Shown here one piece after another: positions 7,493 through 14,841 of a DNA stretch of 64,000 bases. The stretch lies in contig DXHQ01000078.1 in the NCBI GenBank assembly GCA_019113345.1, positions 1 to 64,000 of the forward strand, written 5' to 3'. The DNA comes from Candidatus Faecalibacterium intestinigallinarum. Lineage in GTDB: Bacteria; Bacillota; Clostridia; Oscillospirales; Ruminococcaceae. The notes under the pieces are model-generated. The model was not told where the DNA came from. It did not search any database and saw only the letters and a list, made by a program, of their open reading frames with translations. Numbering within the stretch: position 1 is the first letter of the stretch; every line of letters starts with the position of its first letter. The position numbers and the translations under genes are program-made.

Positions 7493-10006
7493 ATGCAGCA
7501 GATCCGTCTGGCCGTCCGCCAGCTGGTGGAGTTTCTGCTCCAGACCGGGGACATCGACAGCCGCTTTGCCGGCTTCGACCGGGCCAACGAAGGAGCCCGC
7601 ATCCACCGCAAACTGCAAAAGCAGGCCGGGGAAGGCTACCGGGCCGAGGTCTTTCTCTCGGGCAGCCGGGAGCTGGACGGCATCCGCTGCACCGTCGAGG
7701 GGCGGGCCGACGGCATCTTCACCGACGGGGAGGGCCGCGCCGCCATCGACGAGATCAAATCGACCACCGTCCCCGCCGAAGAGATCACCGGGGAGATGAA
7801 TCCCTGCCACTGGGCCCAGGGGATGGTCTACGCGGCCCTCTATACGGCCCAGGAAGACCTGGCCGAAGCGGCCGTCCGGCTGACTTACTACCAGGTCGAC
7901 GATGACAAGACATTCTACTTTACACGACAGTTTCCCCGCGCAGAGCTGGAAGAATTTCTCCTCGGGCTGCTGCGGCAGTACCTGCCCTGGGCCCGCCGGC
8001 AGCTGGACTGGAACGCCGCCCGCACGGCCTGTCTGCGGGCCATGCGCTTCCCCTATCCAAGCTACCGCCCGGGGCAGCGCGCCCTCGCCGGCGAGGTCTA
8101 CCGGGCCTGCAAAACGGGGCGGGAGGCCGGGAAAGGCGGCTTCCGCCTGTTCTGCCAGGCGCCCACCGGCACCGGCAAGACCATGAGCGCCCTCTTCCCC
8201 GCCATGAAGGCGATGGGCGAGGACAACGGTGAAAAGATATTTTACTTTACAGCCAGAACCACCGCCCGGGCGGCCGCCGAGGACGCCGTCTCCCTGCTGC
8301 GGCAGGCAAACCCGGGCCTTGTCTTTCGGGCGGTGACCCTGACCGCCAAGGAAAAGGTCTGCCTGTGCAGAAACGAGGCCGGCCGCCCGGTCTGTATGCC
8401 GGAGGCCTGCCCCTTCGCCAAAGGCTATTACGACCGCCGCAAGGACGCCCTGGCCTTTCTGCTGGACAGCGGCGGCCAGCTGGACCGCCCCGCCATCGAG
8501 GCGGCGGCCCGGCAGTTCACCGTCTGCCCCTTTGAGCTGGGGCTGGATCTGAGCGACTGGTCCGACCTGGTCATCGGGGACTACAACTACCTGTTCGACC
8601 CCACCGTCCATCTGCGGCGCTTTTTCGAGCTGGCCGGGGACTGGGTCTTTCTGATCGACGAGGCCCACAACCTGCCCGATCGGGCCCGGGAGATGTATTC
8701 CGCCGCCTTTGCCAAGAGCAGCCTCACCGAGGCCAAGCGCGCCCTGCTGCGGAGCAAAAGCGCCCTGAAGCGGCAGCTGCTCCGGGCCGACCGGGAGCTG
8801 CTGGCCCTCCGGCGGGCGGTGGAAGCCCTGGCTCCCCGGCAGCGCGGCGGCCCGGCGGCCGGCGCCGATGCGCCGCCGCAGCCGGAACAGCTGGGCTTTT
8901 GGGACGCGGCCCCCGACGAAACGAAGTCCGCTCCCTCCCCCGCCCTGCCTGCGCCCCTCTACGCGCAGGACGGCACCGTCTTTTTCAGGGAGCTGCCGCC
9001 GGCGGCGGTGCGGCCCCTGCACAGCCTGCTGCCCGCTTTGCAGGACTGGCTGGAGCAGGAGCCCGACCACCCCGCCCACGAACAGCTGCTCGACCTCTAT
9101 TTCTCCCTCCACGACCTGCTGCGCGCCGCCGAGCGGTACGACGAGCACTCGGTCACCCAGCTGACCGCCCGCGGCAGCGAGCTGACCATCCGGCTGCTCT
9201 GCCTCGACCCCTCCGCCTTTGTAGACGAGAGTCTGGCCAGCGGACGGACGGCGGTGCTGTTCAGCGCCACTCTGGTCCCGCCCGGCTACTACAAAAAGGT
9301 GCTGGGCTGCGCCGGGGCGCGGGCCGTCGCGCTGGAAAGCCCCTTCCCGCCGGAGCACCTCGGGCTCTACTGCCTGCCCGGCATCTCAACCCGCTATCGC
9401 CACCGGGAGGCCAGCGTCGGCGCCGTCTCGGACGCGCTGGCCGCTCTGGCCCGGGGCCGGGTGGGCAATTATCTGGCCTTCTTCCCCAGTTACGCCTATC
9501 TGCGGGCGGTCTGGGCCGACTTCACCGCCCGCTACCCCGACATCCGCACCGCCGCCCAGGAGAGCGGCCTGGATGAGGCCGGGCGGGCGGCCTTTCTGGC
9601 CCGGTTCGCCCCCGACCCCGCCGAGACCCTGCTCGGCTTTGGGGTGCTGGGCGGCGTCTTTGGGGAGGGGGTCGACCTTGTGGGCAGCCGGCTGATCGGC
9701 TGCGCCATCGTGGGGGTGGGGCTGCCGCAGGTCAGCCCCCGGCAGGAGATGCTGCGCCGCTACTTTGACGAAAAGGACGGCAGCGGCTTTGACTGCGCCT
9801 ATCGCTTTCCCGGCATGAACAAGGTGCTGCAGGCGGCGGGGCGGGTCATCCGCACCGAGAGCGACCGCGGCGTGGTGCTGCTGCTGGACGACCGCTTTGC
9901 GCAGGAGGGATACCGGCGGCTCTTCCCGCGGCACTGGGCCCATCTGCGCTATCTGCCCGGCACCCAGGCGCTGGAAAACGAGCTCGCCCGCTTCTGGGAC
10001 GCTTGA
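7493..10006 (+). CDS. PD-(D/E)XK nuclease-Rad3/XPD-type DNA helicase fusion
   Basis: A large DNA-processing enzyme of 837 residues. Residues ~1-170 resemble a PD-(D/E)XK nuclease: Asp73 (GRADG), Glu87-x-Lys89 (IDEIKS) and a later Q-x3-Y (QGMVYAALY). The rest is superfamily 2 helicase: Walker A at 223-230 (APTGTGKT), DEAH box at 389-392 (IDEAHNLPDR), motif V/VI around GGVFGEGVDLVG and QAAGRVIRTESDRG. Cysteines in VCLCRNEAG, VCMPEACPF and TVCPFELG match an XPD-type 4Fe-4S domain. It probably acts in DNA repair as a DinG/YoaA-like 5'-3' helicase; nuclease activity is inferred. ATG with AAGGAAGGTG upstream; no sign of a CRISPR locus nearby. Confidence 0.9.
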   Translation: MQQIRLAVRQLVEFLLQTGDIDSRFAGFDRANEGARIHRKLQKQAGEGYRAEVFLSGSRELDGIRCTVEGRADGIFTDGEGRAAIDEIKSTTVPAEEITGEMNPCHWAQGMVYAALYTAQEDLAEAAVRLTYYQVDDDKTFYFTRQFPRAELEEFLLGLLRQYLPWARRQLDWNAARTACLRAMRFPYPSYRPGQRALAGEVYRACKTGREAGKGGFRLFCQAPTGTGKTMSALFPAMKAMGEDNGEKIFYFTARTTARAAAEDAVSLLRQANPGLVFRAVTLTAKEKVCLCRNEAGRPVCMPEACPFAKGYYDRRKDALAFLLDSGGQLDRPAIEAAARQFTVCPFELGLDLSDWSDLVIGDYNYLFDPTVHLRRFFELAGDWVFLIDEAHNLPDRAREMYSAAFAKSSLTEAKRALLRSKSALKRQLLRADRELLALRRAVEALAPRQRGGPAAGADAPPQPEQLGFWDAAPDETKSAPSPALPAPLYAQDGTVFFRELPPAAVRPLHSLLPALQDWLEQEPDHPAHEQLLDLYFSLHDLLRAAERYDEHSVTQLTARGSELTIRLLCLDPSAFVDESLASGRTAVLFSATLVPPGYYKKVLGCAGARAVALESPFPPEHLGLYCLPGISTRYRHREASVGAVSDALAALARGRVGNYLAFFPSYAYLRAVWADFTARYPDIRTAAQESGLDEAGRAAFLARFAPDPAETLLGFGVLGGVFGEGVDLVGSRLIGCAIVGVGLPQVSPRQEMLRRYFDEKDGSGFDCAYRFPGMNKVLQAAGRVIRTESDRGVVLLLDDRFAQEGYRRLFPRHWAHLRYLPGTQALENELARFWDA

Positions 10007-10032
10007 CAGCAGGCCGCCCCATCGGCTACAAT
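10003..10032 (+). promoter_or_regulatory. Promoter of the RluA-type gene
   Basis: TTGACA (10003-10008), 18 bases, TACAAT (10027-10032). The -35 box overlaps the stop codon of the helicase gene. Confidence 0.75.
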
Positions 10033-10069
10033 AGGCGGGTAACAGGAAACGACGAAGGACGGAGGAATC

Positions 10070-11023
10070 ATGAAGATACTCAAAGTGAAATGCCTGGCCC
10101 CCACCCGGCTGGACCATTATCTGACGCAGCAGTACCCCGCGCTGACCCCCGGCCGCCTGAACAAGGCTCTGCGGGAGAACAAGATCAAGCTGAACGGCAA
10201 AAAGCAGCCCCTCTCCACCCGGGTGATGGCCGGGGATGAGATCAAGCTGTTCATTCTGGACGAGCAGCTGGACGGCGGCCGGGAGGCGGACGGTCCGGCC
10301 TGGAAAAGCGCCCGCGGTCCCGCCGAGGCAGTCTACAACGGGCCGCAGCTGCTGGTGGTCAACAAGCCCGCCGGCCTGCCGGTGGACGGCCCCGAAAGCG
10401 ACACCCTTCTGAACCGCGCCCTCCTCTACCTCAACAAGGCGGGCGAGTATGGCGAGGACAGCCTCTATCAGCCCGCCCTCTGCCACCGGCTGGACACCGG
10501 GACAAGCGGGCTTGTCCTGATCGCCAAGACCCCCGAGGCCGAGCAGATCCTGCTGGAGGCCATCCGGGAGCGGCAGGTGAAAAAGACCTATCTCTGCGTC
10601 ACCTTCGGCCGGCCTGTCCCGCCCGAGGGAACCCTCGGCGGCTACCTGCTCAAGGACGCAAACCTCGGCAAGGTGCAGATCCTGCCCGAGAAAAAGCCGG
10701 GCGCCAAGGAGGTCTGCACCGAGTACGAGACCATCGCGGTGTCGGGGCGGCTGGCCCTTTTGAAGGTGCGGCTGATCACCGGGCGGACCCACCAGATCCG
10801 GGCCCACATGGCCAGCATCGGCTGCCCCATCCTGGGAGACAGCAAGTACGGCAACAACGCCGCCAACCGGGAGCTCAAGCTGAAATACCAGGCCCTCTGC
10901 GCCTGGGAGCTGGTCATGCCCGATTTCCCCGCCGCAAGCCCCCTCGCCGACGTCGCCGGCAAGGTTTTCCACGCCCCGCGGCCCTGGTACTACGGGCAGG
11001 TTCTGGACGGGACATTAAAATAA
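10070..11023 (+). CDS. RluA family pseudouridine synthase
   Basis: Converts specific uridines to pseudouridine in rRNA or tRNA. The 317-residue product has an N-terminal S4-like RNA-binding region (residues ~13-60, LDHYLTQQYPALTPGRLNKALRENKIKLNGK) and the catalytic motif HRLDTGTSGL with nucleophile Asp142. The C-terminal GRTHQIRAHMASIGCPILGDSKYG is also typical. A second RluA-type enzyme is encoded at 57970. An excellent GGAGG site precedes the ATG and the gene has its own promoter. Target nucleotides cannot be assigned from sequence; RluC- or RluD-like substrates are both possible. Confidence 0.93.
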   Translation: MKILKVKCLAPTRLDHYLTQQYPALTPGRLNKALRENKIKLNGKKQPLSTRVMAGDEIKLFILDEQLDGGREADGPAWKSARGPAEAVYNGPQLLVVNKPAGLPVDGPESDTLLNRALLYLNKAGEYGEDSLYQPALCHRLDTGTSGLVLIAKTPEAEQILLEAIRERQVKKTYLCVTFGRPVPPEGTLGGYLLKDANLGKVQILPEKKPGAKEVCTEYETIAVSGRLALLKVRLITGRTHQIRAHMASIGCPILGDSKYGNNAANRELKLKYQALCAWELVMPDFPAASPLADVAGKVFHAPRPWYYGQVLDGTLK

Positions 11024-11032
11024 AGAACGGCG

Positions 11033-11067
11033 CAAAAAAGCGGCGGCCCGCAGTGGGCTGCCGCTTT
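11033..11067. terminator. Bidirectional terminator
   Basis: An inverted repeat (about 11038-11050 with 11055-11067, one wobble pair) with an A/T run on the left side. It serves as a U-tailed terminator for the minus-strand FMN oxidase gene and may also end the plus-strand gene. Confidence 0.75.
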
Positions 11068-11084
11068 CGCTGTGACAGGACTGT

Positions 11085-12110
11085 TTACTTGCAGATGCGG
11101 ACCATCTCGGGGCCGATGTCGGCCAGGGTGCGGGCGCCGCACATCTGCATGGCGTCGGCCAGTTCGCCGGCCAGCTTTTCGATGTAGAGGCGAACCCCCT
11201 CTTCCCCGCCGCCGTAGACGGCAGTCACGAAGGGCCGGGCGATCAGAACGCCGTCGGCGCCCAGGGCCAGCGCCTTGAAGATATCGGTGCCGGTGCGGAT
11301 GCCGCCGTCCACCAGGACCACCGTGCTGCTGCCGTGCAGGGCCGAAACGATCTCGGGCAGGACCTCGGCGGTGGCGGGGCACTGGTCCAGGACCCGGCCG
11401 CCGTGGTTGGAGACGACGATGGCCGCCGCGCCGGCCTCCCGCGCCTTGAGCGCGCCCTTGACGGTCATGACGCCCTTGACGATGAAGGGCTTGTTCAGGA
11501 TGCCGACGATCTCCCGCAGCTCCTCGACGCTCTTGCTGCCGGCCGGCGGGTTGCGGTTTTTCAGGAAGGGCAGGCCGGCGGCGTCCACATCCATGGCCAC
11601 CGCAAAGCAGCCGCTCTGGCGGGCCTGCTCCATCTTGGCGCGGATGGTGTCGATGTCCCAGGGCTTGATGGTGGGCACGCCCATCCCGCCGGCCGCCGCG
11701 ATGGCGCGGGTGGCCTGGGTCATGACGTTGGGGTCGGTGCCGTCGCCGGTGAAGGCCGCGATGCCGGCCGCCGCGCAGGCCCGGACCAGGACGTCGTTGT
11801 AGGTCATGTCGGTGTAGGCCTCCGAATAGTGGAGATTGACCGCCCCCACCGGCCCCGCAAAGAAGGGGTAGCGGAAGGTGCGCCCAAACAGCTCGCAGCG
11901 GGTGTCCGCCTCGCCGCCGGGGCAGAGGGTGTCCATATTCAGGCGGATCTCGGCCCACTTGTCATAGTTGCGGATGGCGGTGTCCCCCACCCCCTTGGCC
12001 CCCGGGCCGGGAATGCGGTTGCGGCAGGCAACACCGTTGCAGACCGGACAGGCCTTGCAGGAATCGCCCAGGCACTGCCGGGCTTGGTTCAGTACATCTG
12101 TATACGTCAT
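11085..12110 (-). CDS. FMN-dependent alpha-hydroxy-acid oxidizing protein
   Basis: A TIM-barrel flavoprotein of 341 residues related to lactate oxidase/dehydrogenase and glycolate oxidase. Family motifs include IKPWDID, VKGVMTVKGALKAREAGAAA, SNHGGRVLD (catalytic His-Gly-Gly-Arg) and the FMN-phosphate segment VDGGIRTGTDIFKALALGADGVLIARPF. Before the barrel, five cysteines (13, 18, 21, 24, 29) form a cluster not found in classical lactate oxidases; I recall it from related clostridial proteins. Start 12110 was chosen because AAGGAGG is six bases upstream; the earlier ATG directly abuts that site. In an anaerobe it may transfer electrons to a carrier rather than O2. Substrate unproven. Confidence 0.88.
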   Translation of the reverse strand: MTYTDVLNQARQCLGDSCKACPVCNGVACRNRIPGPGAKGVGDTAIRNYDKWAEIRLNMDTLCPGGEADTRCELFGRTFRYPFFAGPVGAVNLHYSEAYTDMTYNDVLVRACAAAGIAAFTGDGTDPNVMTQATRAIAAAGGMGVPTIKPWDIDTIRAKMEQARQSGCFAVAMDVDAAGLPFLKNRNPPAGSKSVEELREIVGILNKPFIVKGVMTVKGALKAREAGAAAIVVSNHGGRVLDQCPATAEVLPEIVSALHGSSTVVLVDGGIRTGTDIFKALALGADGVLIARPFVTAVYGGGEEGVRLYIEKLAGELADAMQMCGARTLADIGPEMVRICK

Positions 12111-12230
12111 ATCCATCCTCCTTGATTCCATCCGGGGCGGCCGGAACCGCCCTTTTTTCTCAGCTCCATGATACCCCCGCAGGGCCGCCGCGTCAAGATG
12201 CGGACGGGCAGAAAAATTTTCAAAAAAGGC

Positions 12231-12262
12231 TTGACAAATACAGACTTTTCAGGTATTATAAT
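12231..12262 (+). promoter_or_regulatory. Promoter of tRNA-Ser
   Basis: TTGACA (12231-12236) followed 17 bases later by TATTAT (12254-12259), which overlaps a TATAAT at 12257-12262. It lies about 40 bases before the tRNA. Confidence 0.75.
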
Positions 12263-12304
12263 GGAGCGCTCCACGAGAGCCGCCAAACAAAACAAAATCA
12301 AGAT

Positions 12305-12395
12305 GGAAAGATGGCTGAGTTGGTCTAAGGCGCGCGACTGGAAATCGCGTAACGTGTAAAAGCGTTCTGGGGTTCGAATCCCCATCTTTCCGCCA
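12305..12395 (+). tRNA. tRNA-Ser (anticodon GGA)
   Basis: A class II tRNA of 91 bases including encoded CCA. Acceptor stem GGAAAGA pairs with TCTTTCC; discriminator G, then CCA. The anticodon stem CGCGA/TCGCG encloses a seven-base loop with GGA at 12340-12342. A long variable arm (AACG...CGTT) and the T-arm GGGTTCGAATCCC are clear. It reads UCC/UCU codons. It is a single gene with its own promoter and terminator. Confidence 0.97.
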
Positions 12396-12401
12396 GAAAG
12401 A

Positions 12402-12436
12402 ACCCCGCAGGATCGCAAGATTGTGCGGGGTCTTTT
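12402..12436 (+). terminator. Terminator of tRNA-Ser
   Basis: Perfect 8-bp stem (12402-12409 with 12424-12431) followed by CTTTT, starting seven bases after the tRNA. Confidence 0.85.
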
Positions 12437-12463
12437 GCTTTGGTTTTGCTCTGCCTGCCGGCA

Positions 12464-12509
12464 AAAAACACCCGCAGAAGCCCGCCCGCGCGGACCTTTG
12501 CGGGTGTTT
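12464..12509 (-). terminator. Terminator of the small secreted-protein gene
   Basis: An 11-bp stem (12466-12476 with 12499-12509) ending in a T-run on the minus strand, 12 bases after the stop of the gene at 12521. Confidence 0.75.
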
Positions 12510-12520
12510 GTCCCATGGGC

Positions 12521-12889
12521 TCAGCAGTGTCCGCCGCGGTGATGTCCGCCGTGACCACCGCTGTGGCAGCCGGAACCATGGCCTGCGCCGCAGCCGTGAC
12601 CATCCTGGTAGTGGTCGCAGACGCCGTCGCCGTCCAGGTCGAGGTAATACTGGCCGCACTGGTGGTCGTAGACACAGCCTGTCTCACAGACTGCGCCGCA
12701 GTAGTCACAGACGCCGTCCGCGTTGCGGTCGGTGTGGCAGCTGCTGCCGATATAATCGCAGATGCCGTCGTGGTCGTTGTCCACGCAGTAGGAGCCCATC
12801 CCCTGCCGTGCACCGGCCGCCTGCGCGCGGCAGGCCGTCATGGTGAGCGCCAGGGCGGCTGTCAGCAGGGCCGCTGTCAGTTGTTTCAT
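12521..12889 (-). CDS. Small secreted Cys/His/Gly-rich protein with D-x-D-x-D-G-x-C-D loops
   Basis: Unknown family, 122 residues. A hydrophobic N-terminal signal (KQLTAALLTAALALTMTAC) ends in a possible weak lipobox at Cys20, or is cut after AQAA. The mature part has three EF-hand-like loops: DNDHDGICDY (37-46), DRNADGVCDY (54-63) and DLDGDGVCDH (84-93). The final ~30 residues are mostly Gly, His and Cys. There are 13 cysteines in total. Binding of Ca2+ by the loops and of a transition metal by the tail is inferred. Similar D-G-x-C-D units occur in surface proteins of gut Firmicutes. AAGGAGG lies eight bases before the ATG. The gene stands alone. Confidence 0.7.
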   Translation of the reverse strand: MKQLTAALLTAALALTMTACRAQAAGARQGMGSYCVDNDHDGICDYIGSSCHTDRNADGVCDYCGAVCETGCVYDHQCGQYYLDLDGDGVCDHYQDGHGCGAGHGSGCHSGGHGGHHRGGHC

Positions 12890-13060
12890 CTCCCATGCCT
12901 CCTTCGGGGTTTCTTATAGATAAAGCATACCACCGTTCTTTCCGAATTGCAAGCGGAGAATGGGTTCTTTTGGCCTCGCGGCAGCCGCCGCCCGCTTCTT
13001 ATGGACAGAACAAGCCCGGCTCCATACGCAAACGCGCTGCCGCAAAGTGCGGCCGGCGGC

Positions 13061-13103
13061 AAGAAAAGCGGCGCAGCCCCGTAGATAAGGGCCGCGCCGC
13101 TTT
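13061..13103 (-). terminator. Terminator of the XRE regulator gene
   Basis: A 10-bp stem (13065-13074 with 13094-13103) six bases after the stop at 13109, with a short T-rich tail on the minus strand. Confidence 0.65.
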
Positions 13104-13108
13104 CGCTG

Positions 13109-13714
13109 TCAGCGAGTGATTCTGCGCCGGCACATGCTGGTCTTGCCGCAGTGCGGGCAGGTCAGCCGCCGACGGGTGAGGGTGTGGTAACCCTTGACGT
13201 ATTCGCCCAGAGTCGGCACAAAGAGCCGGCGGCAGGACGGGCACTCATAGCAGCCGGCCTGCGCGTCCAGCGCTGCCGCCGCCCCTATGCCGACCACCCC
13301 CGTCGCCACGGCCAGCACCAGCACCGCAATGCGGGCAGGCACCGACAGGTCGACCAGGGAAGCAATGGTCACCAGCGCGCAAACCGCCACGACGGTAACG
13401 CCGACGCAGGCTGCCGCAAGGACAAACCTCTTTTTGTTCTCTTGATTTTCACGCATCAGATCCATCATATTTTCCTCCGCTTTCTGTTGGTAGTCTGCCG
13501 GCTCCACCCGCTGCCCGGTGAGCAGGTCGTTGACCGTCACCCCCAGCGCCTCGCACAAAGGCAGCATCAGGGATACGTCGGGCAATCCGCGGCCGGTCTC
13601 CCACTTGGAGACGGTCTTGTCGCTGATCGCGAGCGCATCGGCAAGCTGGCGCTGGGTGAGTCCGCAGTCCTTGCGTCTTTCGGCGATGAACTGACCGATC
13701 TTATATTGGTCCAT
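13109..13714 (-). CDS. XRE family regulator with two membrane helices and a zinc ribbon
   Basis: A 201-residue membrane-bound regulator. Residues ~5-65 form a Cro/CI-type helix-turn-helix (LTQRQLADALAISDKTVSKWETGRGLPDV). A linker is followed by two hydrophobic helices (~97-120 and ~127-148). The C-terminus has two CxxC pairs (Cys158/161 and 186/189) separated by a basic stretch, as in a zinc ribbon. It probably senses something at the membrane and binds DNA from there; ligand and targets are unknown. ATG at 13714 has AAAGGAGG upstream; a longer frame beginning at 13771 lacks support. The gene is monocistronic. Confidence 0.85.
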   Translation of the reverse strand: MDQYKIGQFIAERRKDCGLTQRQLADALAISDKTVSKWETGRGLPDVSLMLPLCEALGVTVNDLLTGQRVEPADYQQKAEENMMDLMRENQENKKRFVLAAACVGVTVVAVCALVTIASLVDLSVPARIAVLVLAVATGVVGIGAAAALDAQAGCYECPSCRRLFVPTLGEYVKGYHTLTRRRLTCPHCGKTSMCRRRITR

Positions 13715-13857
13715 GGAATCGCCTCCTTTCTTCTGGCCCGAGTATAGCACAAAGCAGCCTGCAAAGTACACCCACGGGGCGGAGAATGGAGGTATGCGGA
13801 AGGTAGAGATGCGATGATGCGTGTATTTCCGACAAATCGATGCCGCGCGCAGTTAAA

Positions 13858-14841
13858 TCAAAAATCTTTCTGCGCCCGCGCCATGGTCGCTTCTACCTGC
13901 TCCGGCGTGGGCATGGCCTTGATGGCGCCCTTTTTGGTGGTGACGAGGTAGGCCGCCGTGTTGGCGAAGCGGAGCATGGCGGCAAGGTCGGCGTCGGTCA
14001 GGCCGGCGAGGCCTCGCTCCAGCACAAAGTTGAGCGCGCAGGCGCAGAAGGTGTCGCCCGCGCCGGTCGTCTCGATGACGCCGCCCAGGGCGCAGCCCGG
14101 CACGTAGACGTGCCGGCCGCCGTAGTAGGCGTGGCTGCCCGCCGCACCGGCGGTGACGTTCAGCAGGCGGATGTTGGGGTACTGCTCTTGCAGGATGGCC
14201 GCGCCGCGGTCGAAGTCCGCCTCGCCGGTCATGAAGAGCAGCTCGTTGTCGGCGATCTTGACCACGTCGGCCTGAGCAAGGCCCCAGGCGATCTGCGCTT
14301 TGGCATCGTCGAGGCTGTCCCAGAGGGGCGGGCGGAGGTTGGGGTCGAAGGAGATGAGCACCCCGGCCGCTTTGGCCAGGGACACCGCCTTTTGGGTGGC
14401 GGCGCGGCAGGGCTCGCCGGTCAGGGACAGGCTGCCGAAGTGGAAGATTTTGCAGTCGGCCAGCAGCGCTTCGTCCAGGTCGGCGGGGGCGAGGCTTGCG
14501 TCCGCGCCCGGCTTGCGGTAGAAGCTGAAGTCCCGGTCGCCGCCCGGCAGGGTCTGGACGATGGCCAGGGTGGTGTGCACCTCGCTGTCATAGCGCAGGC
14601 CCCGCAGATCGATGCCGGCGTCCGCCGCGACGGCGGCCAGCTGCCGGCCAAAACCGTCCGCACCCACCTTGCCCAGGAAAGCGCAGTGCTTGCCCAGCTT
14701 GCGCAGCATGGCCAGCACGTTGCAGGGCGCGCCGCCGGGGTTTGCCTCGAACAGGGGGTTGCCCTGTTCGGAAAGGCCGTTCTGGGTGAAGTCGATCAGC
14801 AGCTCGCCCAGAGCCGCCACGTCAAAGGTTTTTTCGTTCAT
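13858..14841 (-). CDS. scrK: Fructokinase (PfkB family)
   Basis: Phosphorylates fructose released by the adjacent GH32 enzyme. The 327-residue product has PfkB-family motifs: the N-terminal VAALGELLIDFTQ, the substrate-loop NPGGAPCNVLAMLRKLG, and the C-terminal anion-hole motif TTGAGDTFCACAL containing the catalytic Asp. It is the last gene of the minus-strand fructan operon; its start overlaps the GH32 stop by four bases (ATGA), indicating translational coupling. The fructose assignment comes mainly from context; the fold alone would allow another hexose. Confidence 0.92.
   Translation of the reverse strand: MNEKTFDVAALGELLIDFTQNGLSEQGNPLFEANPGGAPCNVLAMLRKLGKHCAFLGKVGADGFGRQLAAVAADAGIDLRGLRYDSEVHTTLAIVQTLPGGDRDFSFYRKPGADASLAPADLDEALLADCKIFHFGSLSLTGEPCRAATQKAVSLAKAAGVLISFDPNLRPPLWDSLDDAKAQIAWGLAQADVVKIADNELLFMTGEADFDRGAAILQEQYPNIRLLNVTAGAAGSHAYYGGRHVYVPGCALGGVIETTGAGDTFCACALNFVLERGLAGLTDADLAAMLRFANTAAYLVTTKKGAIKAMPTPEQVEATMARAQKDF

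Noticed and set aside
7493-10006. Cas4-like CRISPR component
   Set aside because: The nuclease part is fused to an XPD-type helicase, lacks the Cas4 C-terminal cysteine triad, and no repeat array or other cas gene is present.
14838-14841. Frameshift between GH32 and fructokinase genes
   Set aside because: The four-base ATGA overlap is a normal translational coupling arrangement and both products are full length.
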